The position numbers and the translations under genes were made by a program. Below are positions 22,901 to 35,120 of a stretch of DNA of 64,000 nucleotides, piece by piece. The first letter of the stretch is position 1; the number at the start of each line of letters is the position of its first letter. Below the pieces are notes generated by a model. It saw only the letters and a list, made by a program, of their open reading frames with translations, did no database searches and was not told the DNA's origin. The stretch is from Macrolepiota albuminosa. Taxonomy: Eukaryota > Basidiomycota > Agaricomycetes > Agaricales > Agaricaceae. The stretch spans positions 837,534-901,533 of the forward strand of contig JAMWFC010000088.1 of the NCBI GenBank assembly GCA_027475525.1, read 5' to 3'.

Positions 22901-24896
22901 ATCGACGCCGAGCTCAACTACGACATCTACGACAAGGAGCTCCTCGCCATCGTCGAAGCCTTCAAGCAGTGGCGAGCCTACCTCGAGGGAGCCCGACACC
23001 GGATTCAGGTCTACTCGGATCACAACAACCTGCAGTACTTCACCACGACCAAACAGCTTAGTCGACGACAGGCCCGATGGTCCGAGATCCTCTCGGAATA
23101 CGACTTCACGATCCAGTACCGCCCGGGACGACTTGGCGCCAAGCCCGACGCCCTCACCCGCCGCCCGGACGTCTACCCCAAGAAGTCGTTCGAGGCGGAA
23201 CGTAATGCGTTCAATCATCGCGTGGTGATCCCTCCCGAACATTTGAATGCCTTACTGATCTTAAACGAGGAAGGGACCCTGAGTCAGATTCGCCGCGCCC
23301 CCCGAGACAAGTACTTCACCGATCACGACCCCCGCAACCCCCCTGATGGAACCGACCGGGACCCCGCCTTCTCCCTGTCCCCCGACGAAAAACTCCTCCT
23401 CCGGGACGGCCGCATCTACGTCCCGGATCACGCCCGACTTCGCTACGACGTCCTCCGTCAACACCACGACCACAAGCTCCGGGGACATCCTGGAATACGT
23501 AAGACCCTCCAGCTCATCTCCCGGACTTACTTTTGGCCAGGGTTGAAGAAGGACGTGACCCGTTACATTCGATCGTGCGAGCCCTGCCTCCGGGCCAAGG
23601 TCCCCCGACACCGACCGTACGGACTCCTGAAACCCCTGCCGGTCGGACGACGCCCCTGGTCCTCAATATCTCTGGACCACATCGTCGAGCTCCCGGAATC
23701 TGAAGGGTTCGATGCTATTCTCGTCGTTGTGTGCAGGCTGACCAAACAGGGCATCTTCCTACCCTGCCACACCACGGATACCGCCCCGGACTTCACCCGG
23801 CTGTTCCTCGAGCACGTCTTTACCAAACATGGGCTCCCGGACGACATCGTCTCCGACCGTGGCCCTCTCTTCGTGTCCAAGTTTTGGACTTCCCTGTGTA
23901 AGGCACTTGAAGTAAGGACGACATCGTCTCCGACCGTGGCCCTCTCTTCGTGTCCAAGTTTTGGACTTCCCTGTGTAAGGCACTTGAAGTAAGACTAACC
24001 TCTCTACCGCCTACCACCCCGAAACCGACGGCCAAACCGAAAGGGTCAACCAGTCCCTCGAGCAGTACCTCCGGCTGTACGTCAACTACTTGCAGGACGA
24101 CTGGCGCGCCGAGCTCCCCCTGGCCGAGTTCACCTACAACAACACGCCACACTCTGCCACCGGGGTATCACCCTTCTTTGCCAACAAGGGATACCACCCT
24201 CGACTGACGCTCTCGCTCCGGGACATCCCGTCGCACGCCGCCCACGAGGTCGCCCGGGATCTCCAATCCCTTCACGAGTTCCTCCGGGAAGAGATCGACA
24301 CCGCAAACCGGGCCTACGTGAAACACGCCGACCGGAAACGGGAAGACACCCCCGACTGGGCCCCCGGGACAAAGGTATGGTTAGACCGACGACACCTCCG
24401 CACCCGCCGGCCCTCCCCAAAACTCCCCCCGACTGGGCCCCCGGGACAAAGGTATGGTTAGACCGACGACACCTCCGCACCCGCCGGCCCTCCCCAAAAC
24501 TCATCACAAGCGTCTCGGCCCATTCAAGATTCTGAAGAAGGTCTCATCCCACGCCTACAAGATCGAGCTCCCCCCGGGACTTAAGGGCTGCACCTGGTAT
24601 TCCACGTCTGCCTCCTGGAACGACACCCCCCGGATCCCTTCCCCGAACGGCGACCCGAACCTCCTCCCCCGGTCGAGGTCGAGGACGAGTACCACTACGA
24701 GGTCGAAGACATCCTCGACTCCCAGAACATTCGTGGACGACCCCACTTCCTCGTACGGTGGAAGGGATACGGCCCGGAAGACGACACTTGGGAACCACGC
24801 CAAAACCTCGAAGGCGCCCTCGACAAACTCCGGGACTTCCAGCAGCGGCGCCCGGGAAACGACCCTCCCGGGCGCAGGACTCACAGACGGCAGTAG
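19905..24896 (+). pseudogene. E1 pol: two retropepsin-like domains, RT, RNase H, integrase, chromodomain
   Basis: Domains in order: retropepsin-like 1 (TLIDSGATDNFID, about 20155-20510), retropepsin-like 2 (ALIDSGATGVFISDAL, about 20780-21060), RT (about 21600-22520, with VYLDD at 22360 shifted by one inserted base), RNase H (ECDASDYAIAGILSQ at 22802), integrase zinc region (HHDHKLRGHPG.. CEPCLRAK, 23460-23600), integrase core (LDHIVELPE; SDRGPLF; DGQTER) and chromodomain ([12 protein letters not shown].. [17 protein letters not shown], about 24695-24800). Stop TAG 24894-24896. The longest intact frame is 22535-23992. Duplications of 77 bp at 20002, 20271, 20504, 21415, 21646, 21985, 22203, 23839 and 24352 account for most frame breaks. 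Confidence 0.85.
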
Positions 24897-25247
24897 TGGG
24901 TGTAACCCCCGCCTCTGGACCCATCAGGGATTCAACTCCCGCGTATACTTTCTGTTTTTTCCTTTCTAGATCTGAATCCCTTCTAGTTTTCCCTTTTTAC
25001 AGTAGCGCCCCGGATTATGGGCAAGGTACTCTTCCCAGCTACCCCGCCACTTTACTTACACCACTATTACTACGTACAGTAGCGCCCCGGATTATGGGCA
25101 AGGTACTCTTCCCAGCTACCCCGCCACTTTACTTACACCACTATTACTACGAGAAACCCAGTATGTACATTTTCTACAGTACATTATTATACAGGTTAGC
25201 GAAACGGGCATACGAAGACGACAAGAAACAACAAAAAAACGCCACCC

Positions 25248-27071
25248 CTAACGCTGGGGCCCCGGATCATGACTCCCCTCGCCCTCCCTCCCCCTCGGCC
25301 ACCCCCGGGAATCCTCCCCCACCCCCTCTGGACCATGCTCCCGCCACACTTCCTCGGCCAGGAGCTCCCACAACGGGAGGGGCTCACCCTCGTCCAATAC
25401 TCGCTCGAACCAGGACCCGGGGGCAGGTATGTTCCTCCGCCGGTGGGCGACCACTAATCGCCCCAAGAGGTCAAGCCCGCGCTCCACCCCGGGGGTCGTC
25501 ACCTCCGGGCGCTGCCCCTCCTGTAGCGAGGCCAGCGCCGCGGCAGCCCCATCCAGGAGCAGGCGATGCTCCCGGGCCCAGCCTGGAGACGTTAGCAGAC
25601 GAAGCAAGTCGGAGACAAGGGACTCACTAAGAGATGCCATGCGCGCGACCACCACGTCACGGCGCAGGGCCTCCACCACCTCCTGTCCCGAGGGGGCCCT
25701 CTCTGGGACCCCCACTCCCTGCTCCAACCTCACCCGCAACGCCTCCAACTCCGCCTCCGCCTCCCCCCGAGCGGTTTGGGCCTCCTCCAGCTGTCAACGC
25801 GCCTCCCGGCCCACCTCCAACTCCCTCCGCACGTTGGCTGGCCTCCTCGGATCCCCCCGGTCGCTCCAGCAGGACCCCCACGTCTGCCCCCAGGGGCCGC
25901 CCCGACAGAGGCGAAAACACCGCCGGGGAGAGGCGTGGCGGGGAAACCGGGGGCGGGGTCTCGGTGGGCAGACGCGCCCTCTTTGACGGCCCTGGGGAAG
26001 GGGGGAGAGGCGTGGCGGGGAAACCGGGGGCGGGGTCTCGGTGGGCAGACGCGCCCTCTTTGACGGCCCTGGGGAAGGGGTTGGCGACGCCCGCCGCTTC
26101 CCCTTGTCTGGCCACCCCCCAGCCTGCCCCTGGGCGCCGGACCGGGTAACCCGGCGCGTGATCAGCACTACGGGCCGGCCCCGGCCCCCTACCCGGACGA
26201 CTCCCCTCCCTGCCCCACCCCCCGAGCTACCCGCGGTCGCCTCCCCCGAACCCCCAGCAGGCACCTCCTCCGGGACCCCTTCCGGCTCCGCTACCCAGGT
26301 CCTCTCCTCCACCCCCATCCTCCGGGTCACTCCCTCCAACGGCCACCCCTGCTCCCGCGACGTACCGTACGCCCTCCACAGCGCCGAGACGGAACACCGC
26401 TCGTGATTGAGGCGGCACGCCTCGCACACTGAGGTGTCCCGTCGAGATGAGGGGGCCGGGGCTTCGAACAGGCAGGAAACCTGCCGGCGGGCGCAGTGGA
26501 GGCACTAGGCGCGAATCAGCCATGAAGGACGGGAGCACGAGACCACCTACCGGGCCGTTACTGACACACCAAGCATGGGACGGCAGACCCCGGGGCCTCT
26601 CCAGGGCATGCTCGAACTGCTCTTGGGACACACCCTCCCACGGGACGCGCCGATCCTCCAGGACCACGGAGATGGTCTCCGTGCCCATCCCGGATCGCCG
26701 GAAACGAGGAGCGACGAGACGAGGACGCAGGGAAGGGCGACGGCGGGGGGGGCGGACAGTCATCCGCGCAAAGGTAGGCACGGGACGACTAGGACGGGAC
26801 TCCGGGAGGGCACTAGGGCCCACCTCGGGAGCAGACTCCGGACGCCGACTGGGCCCCACTTCCGGGGCAGGATCACTGAGTTGTTCTAGAATAGGAAGGT
26901 CAGCTGAGGCAGGGGACGACGCGGGAGGCACTCACGTTGTCGGACGAGCTCCGCCACACGCTCCCGGTCAAGGCGGGCTCAGTAGCGCGCGTCCCAGGCC
27001 TCCCAGGTCATTAGGGGCGCAACCTCGTTGGTGTGTGGAGGCGTCAGGGAATGCGTTGGCGTACGCGACAT
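25248..27071 (-). CDS. Antisense spliced gene with Zn2Cys6-like cluster and NLS in E1
   Basis: It runs against pol, from ATG 27071 near the 3' LTR to TAG 25250-25248, tail to tail with pol. Exon 1 (MSRTPTHSLTPPHTNEV..) ends at a GTGAGT donor near 26935, with a TTCTAG acceptor near 26889. Exon 2 has an Arg/Pro-rich stretch (MTVRPPRRRPS). A second intron ends in CCTAG directly before the cluster CLHCARRQVSC.. CEACRLNHERC (C-x2-C-x6-C-x18-C-x2-C-x6-C, 26504-26394). A basic, NLS-like GPSKRARLP follows, then a segment whose E2 counterpart is coiled coil, then a conserved C-terminal block (ERGLDLLGRLVVAHRRRN). E1 has a TGA in exon 1 where E2 has TGG, plus one 77-bp duplication (25925/26002). Similar zinc-cluster/coiled-coil proteins are common among agaricomycete hypothetical proteins; a DNA-binding role is inference. 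Confidence 0.55.
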
Positions 27072-27200
27072 GGTTGAACTTGACGGTAAAATTTTTTTTT
27101 CAATACGTGGCAGGTCAGGTGCCAGATCCCACGGTTGACCCCCGGTCCGAACCACCGGCTACGCGCGCCTTGGAGGGTCTCGGCGCTGAAGGGGGGGTGA

Positions 27201-27248
27201 TGTCACGACCCCTCCCCTCCGGGCCCACCCCGGGACACCCCCGGAACA
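27201..27248 (+). repeat. E1 3' LTR, first 48 bp before the gap
   Basis: It starts TGTCACGACCCCTCCCC directly after a purine tract (GAAGGGGGGGTGA), the expected polypurine primer site. The bases match the E1 5' LTR (15977 onward) and not the E2 3' LTR at 38120. Confidence 0.75.
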
Positions 27249-27348
27249 NNNNNNNNNNNNNNNNNNNNNNNNNNNNNNNNNNNNNNNNNNNNNNNNNNNN
27301 NNNNNNNNNNNNNNNNNNNNNNNNNNNNNNNNNNNNNNNNNNNNNNNN
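27249..27348. other. Assembly gap of exactly 100 N
   Basis: A run of exactly 100 N inside an LTR is the conventional length for a scaffold gap of unknown size. The two sides belong to different elements: E1-like on the left, E2-like on the right. Confidence 0.95.
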
Positions 27349-27719
27349 CTGTTGTATTCGCTAGTCTTGATATTAACTTGAATTGTTGCGTGCCCTCTGC
27401 TTGACTGGTACGCACTGACTGGCACGCTTTGTCTGGCATGCTTGAATAATCGCATGCTCTAAGATTGGTACGCACTTTGCGACTTATAATTTGTTAACCC
27501 GGTCTCGTCTTAGAACCCCCGGTTCACGACTCAACCCCTACCCAGCCCCCAGCTACCTGAAACCCAAAACCCCCAGATCAAGTTCCCTCACCTGGGCTGT
27601 TCGCGTCTTGAACTCTGGAGTCCTAGCCCCGGAGTTCCAGACACCCGAGTATCCATAGATCAAGTCCACCTCATAAGGGCATTGCTTTTTCAGAAAGCCC
27701 CCGACTCAGCAGAACCTGA
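27349..27719 (+). repeat. E2 5' LTR, 3' portion
   Basis: It begins CTGTTGTATTCGCTAG and ends AGAACCTGA. It pairs with the E2 3' LTR (for example CTTGATATTAACTTGAATTG is shared with 38562 onward) and differs from the E1 LTR, which has a longer segment here. Confidence 0.8.
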
Positions 27720-27754
27720 TATAATATCAAGACTCCCTCCTTACACCGTTCTTG

Positions 27755-27976
27755 ATGGCTACATATACTCATACCTACTACCCCACGGGCTACCAGACTA
27801 ACTCTTACGGGCGCCCAGTCCCCGATCACTACTCTGCACAGACCCCCTGCCCTGCCTATCTACCTCTCCTGTACAAACCCCAATACCTCCACCACCACTG
27901 GGCCCCTGACCCATCTCTCTATGATCTGGGGCCCTCAGCCAGCTGGGCCCCTCCGCCCAATCTAGCCATGGCGTGA
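27755..27976 (+). CDS. Leader ORF at the start of E2 gag
   Basis: A 73-codon frame homologous to the E1 leader (MATYTHTYYPTGYQTN..), ending at the same TGA. Its length and stop position are conserved despite heavy decay elsewhere in E2. Confidence 0.4.
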   Translation: MATYTHTYYPTGYQTNSYGRPVPDHYSAQTPCPAYLPLLYKPQYLHHHWAPDPSLYDLGPSASWAPPPNLAMA

Positions 27977-27978
27977 CC

Positions 27979-30427
27979 CATGGAGGTCCCCTCATACTGG
28001 AGCATCCCCCGGGGCCTGCCAGAGACACCACCAGTTCCCAGTGGACCTCGCCCGGTACTCCTCAGCAAGGGCCCCTTTGCACCCACCTCCTACTACGGTT
28101 ACCAGCGCCCTGCCCCCAACCCCGGGGACCTCTCAACTACAAATATCCCCCTCAACACTAACTGACCGCTGCCCCACCCGCTTGGCCAATGGGACGACGA
28201 CGTCTCGAGGACTACAAACGGCAACGGGACAAAGTGCTCCGCTCGCTCAGGATCTCACCAGAGGACTTTGCGCAACGGGCAAGGGCGCTACTCATGGAAT
28301 TCAGACACGATGACTTTGCAGGCACTCTGGAGGACTAGGCCCATTGCTTGGTCAAATTTGGGGATTGCCTCACGCGAGGAGAACTCCTGGAGCAGACTAT
28401 GGTAAAGTATAGACGCAACATGATCCTCTGCGAAGAATTGCAACAACTGCTCGACGAAGTCCACATGTCCCCCTCTCCTCAACCCCTCAATGACCCCACA
28501 GACCCAGGCCGCTCAATTCACATCCAGCGGGAACCCCTGGAACTGGCCCCGGTAGACCCTGCAGTCCCCACTCCAGAGCAACGACAACGGGAAGAGCGAC
28601 AAAACGCCTTGGCCATACTACGGTCCCTCAACCCAACAGGAGGGCTATTCGATCAGCCCGCTGCCTGCACGGTAGGCTTGTCGACTTGCCATAGGGCTAA
28701 CTCCGTTCCTAGCACCTTCAAGACCTGGAGACAGCCCCAGAGACCCCTGGAACTGCTCCCACAAACGGACAACACCCAACCCCCGCCTCCGACAACCTCT
28801 GGTAGACTCCGGGCAGACACCCCTAACACGGATGACACGCTGTGCTACATCAACAAGCTCACATGCAGCAACAACAAACAATGTCCTGTGCCTGCGCCCG
28901 CAACCGCCCCAGCACTGCCTCCCACGTCAGCCCCGGCCCCTCCGGAGCCCAACTTCTGCCGCAACCCCCCGCCCCACTTTGACCTGCAGAACTCCCCATG
29001 GCCTCCGATGCAAGCGCAACCCTCCTGGATTGAACGTACCCCGCATAACCCAGCGCCTGACCCGGCACCCGGCCCCTCTCAGACTGACCCAGCACCTCCA
29101 CCTCCCCCAGCCAAACCTCAAGGACAACTCCAGGCCCCCCACCTCCGCCACTCCCTGGGTGGAGACCCGGGCCTCCCCCCGGTCGGAACGAACCCATCTG
29201 GAACAATGGGCCTCCCAGGTGTGGACCTCCAGGTGAGCCACCCGGAGGAGGCCCTCCAGGCGGGTGGGGTCCTGCCCTCGGTGCCTTTCCTCCACAAGGA
29301 GGGGGGGTAACCATTATTACTACTACTACAATGCCGGCCCCCCTCCCCACAATGCTACCAGACTGGACGACGCTCACGACGCCCTCGCCCACGAAGAACG
29401 TTTGGACATTCAAAAGCCCGATGCATTCATGGGCCAGGACCCCCAAAAATGGTGTACATTCCTCACCCAATGTCTTAACATATTTCAGGCAAAGCCACTC
29501 ACTTTTCAGGTTGACAGCTCCCGAGTGGCCTTTGCCGCCTCGTACCTCCAGGGGATCGCCTTCGACCACTACACGGCCCTCATTCAGTTTGACCCCAACA
29601 ACCCGGCACTCTCTCGTTGGCAAGCCTTCGTCGACGAGTTCTCCAGGAAGTTTGGGATCTATGACACCGTGGCTGAAGCTGAGGACAATCTCTTCAACCT
29701 CTGGATGCGCTCTGAAGAACGCTTCACCACCTTCATTGTACGTTTTGAGAAGGAAGCTTACGAGACAGGTTGGAGTTACAGCGCCCTCCGGTACGCCCTC
29801 TGCTGTGCACTGCCACAACATATCAAGGACGTCCTCTGACTCGCCCCGAAACAACCCTCCTATGACGGATACAAGGCCCTTGTCATGCAGATTGATCAAC
29901 GCTACTGGGAAGACCGCAGCAAGTATTCAAACTTCTGAGCCCCCTGGAACCCTAGAGGAGGACCCCCATGGCCCTCTGGCAAAACTCCCAACCCCCAAAT
30001 CCAAAACCCCGGTCTCCCCGCGTTCCCTGGCGGCCGACCCCCAGTGAGTCATGGTCCACCCAATGCTAACCCCGGCAGCGGCGCCCGCCCCTAGGCCCAA
30101 CTCAATGCCACCGTGGCCGCCAGCGACCCAGGCGACAAGCCAAGCCCTGAGGAACCCCCAGAAGACCCCGAGTATCCCGACTTCACCAACAAACAGGACA
30201 AGGAGGCCCTCCGGGCCAGCCGGCTCCAGAAAAAGGGACAACCCTGAATCGAGGTTCTGAAGGATGTGCAAGAACAATAAAGGAGGGAGGGTGTTTGCAT
30301 ACTCTGCGGTGAGAAAGACCATTTCATCTCTGAGTGCCCCCAACGGCAGGTTATGGGACGCGCCACCTGGACCTTCGAGGGAGAGGATGCCACCTACGAG
30401 TATTCGGAAAACAACCCAGTGATTTAG
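27979..30427 (+). pseudogene. E2 gag
   Basis: Homologous to E1 gag throughout. In-frame stops are visible by comparison with E1: LEDTAG near 28337, TGA in KDVL-stop near 29838 (CGA in E1), TGA near 29938, TAG near 30093, TGA near 30246 and TAA near 30278. The zinc knuckle CILCGEKDHFISEC is kept (about 30296). The region stops at TAG 30425-30427, the same place as in E1. It could not give a full Gag protein. Confidence 0.75.
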
Positions 30428-33400
30428 ACCCGGAAGACGCCCTAAATCGCGGAATCGACCCCGACATCTTCTCCGCCCCGGTTTCCCATCTTTGTTCCAT
30501 GACACTTGCACAGGACACCCTCACTGCTTACCTACCCTCCCACTCCTCACACTCCCTCCTCCTCAAAACCCACCTCACCCCCTCCAGAACCCCCCTCAAT
30601 ACCCTCGTCAACAGTGGCGCCACAGACAACTTCATCGACGAGGCATGGTTTACCTTTGCCCCAGAACTCGCCCAGCGACTCCCGGTCCCAGTGCGACTCT
30701 GCCTCTTTGACGGAGATGCCTCTACAGCGGGGGACGTCACTCACTTTGTGTGTATGCCCGTTACTTTCACCAATGGACAGACTCACACCCTCTGGATGTT
30801 GGTGACCAAACTCCACCCTTCTGCACCCCTGGTCTTAGGGCTTCCATGGCTCTGAGACACCAACCCCCGCATCGACAGGCGACAGCTCACCCTTTGCCTG
30901 ACCTGGGAACCGACGCCTAACAACCAGCAACTCCCCTTCGACATCCCCCCCTCTCCAGACCCGATCCCAGAGGACCTCCTGGACGGGCCCCCACTGCCCC
31001 CCGGACTTCAGTCCTGCTCATCTCGATCCTTCGTCATCAATGCCAGGTTGGACGGTGCCCCGGGACCGATATCGGCCCTCATTGACAGTGGAGCTACCGG
31101 AGTTTTCATTAGCGACGCCCTTGACCTTCCCCATGACTCCCTCGACCAACCCCTCTGCCTGCAATGCCTTGATGGCACCCCCTCCTCCTCCGGCCCCATC
31201 CATAGGTCTCACTTGGGACGTGTGACTCTGGATAACGACTACGCATTCACCTCCAACTTCTTGGTCACACGACTTCACGAATTGACCCTGATGGTGCTGG
31301 GACTACCCTGGCTATGTGACACGAACCCCGACATCGATTGGAGGACGCTCACCATGACCTTTCTGGGACCCAAAGACCACCCCCCGACCGCCATGCACCT
31401 CCGGGCCCTAGGGGGCAACCCGATGCCCGGCACCCCTGGGATGGCAGCTGCGCCCCCCACACCCGTCCAAGCCTGCAAGGCCTCTGATCGGCCCCCAAAC
31501 ATTCCTTGGAACAGGTACAAAGGGCCGAATTACCCGGGGCGGTCTCAGACATGCGTCAAACCCGCTCCAGCCGATGCACCCACGACCCCGATTGACCTGA
31601 ATGCACTCAACATCAGGATCATTGGAGCCGCCCCCTTCGCCTGCCTCATGAGGGACGGAACTCCCACGTTTCAGCTACACACCTCGCCATCCCTCCCGGA
31701 AGAACACCTACAAGGGGACGCTATCCCCCCGGAAAAGAAAGCTGAGGAGCAGATCCTCCGAGAAGTAGTTCCCCCGGAGTATCATGAGTTCGCTGACGTA
31801 TTCTCCAAAGGGAGACACCAAGGAGATTCCCCCTCACTGCCCTTATGACCATACTATCGACCTCAAGAAAGGAGCCGCCCCCCCTTTCGGCAAGGTGTAC
31901 AACATGTTGGAAATCAAACTCTGGGCCCTCAAGGACTACCTCAATGAAATGCTCAGTAAGGGATTCATCCGACCCTCCGCCTCCACCACCGCAGCCCCGG
32001 TCCTATTTGCCAAGAAAAAGGATGGTTCGCTCCGGCTCTGCATCGACTACCGGGAACTCAATAAGATCACCAAGAAGAACCGCTACCCGCTCCCGCTCAT
32101 TGGCGATCTGGTCAATTGACTCCGCAGTGCCAAGGTTTACACGCTCCCGCTCATTGGCGATCTGGTTGATCGACTCTGCAGTGCCAAGGTTTACACAAAA
32201 ATTGACCTCCGCTCCAGCTACAACAACGTCTGCATCGCCCTGGAACATGAGTGGAAAACTGTGTTCCGTACGTGGTATGGTCTGTTTGAGTACCTTGTGA
32301 TGCCTTTCGGAATGACTAACTCCTCCGCCACGTTCCAATACTTCATGAACGACATCTTCCACGACATGAGCAACATTTTCGTGATCGTCTATTTGGACGA
32401 CATCCTCATCTACTCCAACTCAAGGGAGGACCACCAGAAGCACGTCTGGCAAGTCCTTGAACGCCTCTGGGAGCACAACCTCCACGCCAAGCCTGAGAAG
32501 TGTTCATTGCACACGGAAGAGGTTGAGTATCTCGGCATCATCGTATTCCCGAATGGCGTCCGCATGGACCCCCACAAAGTTGAGGCCATCGTCAACTGGC
32601 CGCAACCCCGGAACGTCAAGGAGGTACAGTCCTTCCTGGGTTTCGCTAACTTCTACTGGAGGTTTATAGACAACTACTCCAGTATCACAAAACCCCTCAA
32701 CCGGCTCACACGCAAGGATGTCGCCTGGAACTGGGACAGTAAGTGCCAGAGCATCTTTAACCTGCTCAAGGAGGCTTTCACAGCAGCCCCCATGCTCTGG
32801 CACTACGACCCTGCCCTCCCGATCATCCTGGAATGCGACGCCTCCGACTACGCCATCGCCAGGATTCTCTCGCAGATGGGATCCGACAGTGGGGAACCCC
32901 AACCAGTCGCCTTCTACACCCAGTCCATGATTGATGCCGAACTCAACTACGACATCTACGACAAGGAGCTCCTTGCCATCGTTGAAGCCTTCAAACAATG
33001 GTGAGCCTACCTCGAGGGAGCCCGGCACCAGATCCAGGTCTACTCAAATCACAACAACCTGCAGTACTTCACCACGACCAAGCAGCTCAGTTGACGGCAG
33101 GCCCGATAATCCAAAATCCTCTTGGAATATGACTTCACAATCCAGTACCGCCCGGGACAACTCGGAGCTAAGCCCAACGCCCTCACCCAATGACTGGACG
33201 TCTACCCCAAGAAGTCGTTCAAGGCAGAACGCAATGCGTTCAATCATTGCGTGGTGATCCCCCCCAAATATCTGAATGCCGTACTGATTTTAAACAACAA
33301 AGGAACCCTGAGCCAGATACGCCGCGCCCCCCAAGACAAGTACTTCACCAACCACGACCCTCGCAACCCCCCCGATGGAACCGACCGGGACCCTGCCTTC

Positions 33401-34781
33401 TCCATGTCCCCCGACAAGAAACTCCTCCTCCGGGACAGCTGCATCTATGTCCCGGATCACGCCCGACTTTGCTATGACGTTCTCTGCCAACACCACGACC
33501 ACAAGCTCTGGGGACACCCTGGGATCCGTAAGACCCTCCAGCTTATCTCCTGGACTTACTTCTGGCCATGGTTGAAGAAGGACATGACTCGCTACATTCG
33601 ATCATGCAAACCCTGCCTCCGGGCTAAGGTCTCCTGACACCGACTCTACAGACTCCTGAAACCCTTGCCGGTTGGACGACGCCCTTGGTCTTCCATATCC
33701 CTGGATCACATCGTCGAACTCCCGGAACCAGAAGGGTTCGATGCCATTCTCGTTGTTGTGTGTAGGCTAACCAAACAGGGCATCTTCCTACCCTGCCACA
33801 CCACGGACACCGCCCTGGACTTTGCCCAGCTGTTCCTCGAACACATCTTCGCCAAACACGGACTCCCAGATGACATCGTCTCCGATCATGGCCCACTCTT
33901 CGTGTTCAAGTTCTGGACCTCCCTGTATAAGGCCCTTGAAGTAAAGACTAACCTCTCTGCTGCCTACCACCCCAAAACCCAAAACCGACGGTCAGACCAA
34001 AAGGGTCAATCAGTCTCTAGAGCAGTACCTCCAGCTGTACGTCAACTACTTACAGAAAGACTGGCATGCTGAGCTCCCCCTGGCTGAGTTCACCTACAAC
34101 AATACACCGCACTCCGCCACCAGGGTATCGCCTTTCTTTGCCAACAAAGGATACCACCCATGACTGACCCTCTCACTCCGGGATATCCCGTTGCATGCTG
34201 CCCACGAGGTCACCTGGGATCTCCAATCCCTTCACAAATTCCTCCGAGAAGAGATCAACACTGCAAACCAGGCCTATGCAAAACATGCTGACCGGAAACG
34301 GGAAGACATCCCTGACTGGACCCCTGGGACAAAGGTATGGTTAGACCGACGCCACCTCCGCACCCGCCAGCCCTTCCCAAAGCTCGATCACAAGCACCTC
34401 GGCCCATTCAAGATCTTGAAGAAGGTCTCATCCCACGCCTACAAGATCGAGCTCCCCCCGGGACTTAAGGGTCTGCACCCGGTATTCCACGTCCACCTCC
34501 TGGAACGACACCCCCCAGATCCCTTCTCCGAACAATGTCCTGAACCCCCTCCCCTGGTCGAGGTCGAGGATGAGCATCACTATGAGGTTGAAGACATCCT
34601 CAACGCCCAGAACATTCGTGGACAACCCCACTTTCTCGTACGATGGAAGGGATACAGCCCAGAGGACGACACTTGGGAACCACACCGAAACCTCGATGGC
34701 GCCCTCAACAAACTCTGGGACTTCCAGCAATGGCACCTGGAAAACGATCCTCCCAGGCGCAAAACTCACAGACGGCAATAG
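30428..34781 (+). pseudogene. E2 pol with two retropepsin-like domains, RT, RNase H, integrase, chromodomain
   Basis: Retropepsin-like 1 (about 30595-30880) has NSGATDNF in place of DSGATDNF, losing the catalytic Asp through GAC to AAC. Retropepsin-like 2 (about 31075-31350) keeps LIDSGATGVF. RT keeps VYLDDILIYS (about 32386-32415). A +1 frameshift lies near 31810. TGA stops that are CGA in E1 occur near 30853, 32117, 33001, 33093, 33636 and 34162. In the integrase, a 7-bp duplication near 33968 shifts the frame and the catalytic Glu of DGQTER is Lys (CG to CA). The chromodomain ([12 protein letters not shown].., about 34580-34690) is intact. Stop TAG 34779-34781. An imperfect 54-bp repeat lies at 32088-32195. 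Confidence 0.85.
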
Positions 34782-35120
34782 TGGGCGTAACTCCTGCCTC
34801 TGGGCCTAGTAGGGATTCAACTCCCATGTATATTTTCTGTTTCCCCTCTATATTTCACCCTTTTTTTAGTACTTCTCCACAGTAGCGCCCCAGAATCTGG
34901 ACAAGGTACTCTCTCCAGTTTCCCCGCCACCTTACTTACACTATCTCTTGACTCCGGGAGATCAATTATATATCTGGACAAGGTACTCTCTCCAGTTTCC
35001 CCGCCACCTTACTTACACTATCTCTTGACTCCGGGAGATCAATTATATACATTTCTATATGTACATGATTTTACAGTTAGCGGTACCAAGAAGTAGACAA
35101 CAGCAAGAAAACGGGGATCC

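Larger units (their letters stand above)
15958..27248 (+). mobile_element. Ty3/gypsy chromovirus E1
   Basis: The order is 5' LTR, short leader ORF, gag with zinc knuckle, two retropepsin-like domains, RT, RNase H, integrase, chromodomain, antisense zinc-cluster gene, purine tract and the first 48 bp of the 3' LTR, which then runs into 100 N. A chromodomain at the integrase C-terminus defines the chromovirus group, whose integrase is thought to be steered to particular chromatin. The copy is GC-rich and less decayed than E2. Most of its frameshifts coincide with 77-bp duplications, and a few single-base indels are seen next to homopolymers. Confidence 0.85.
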
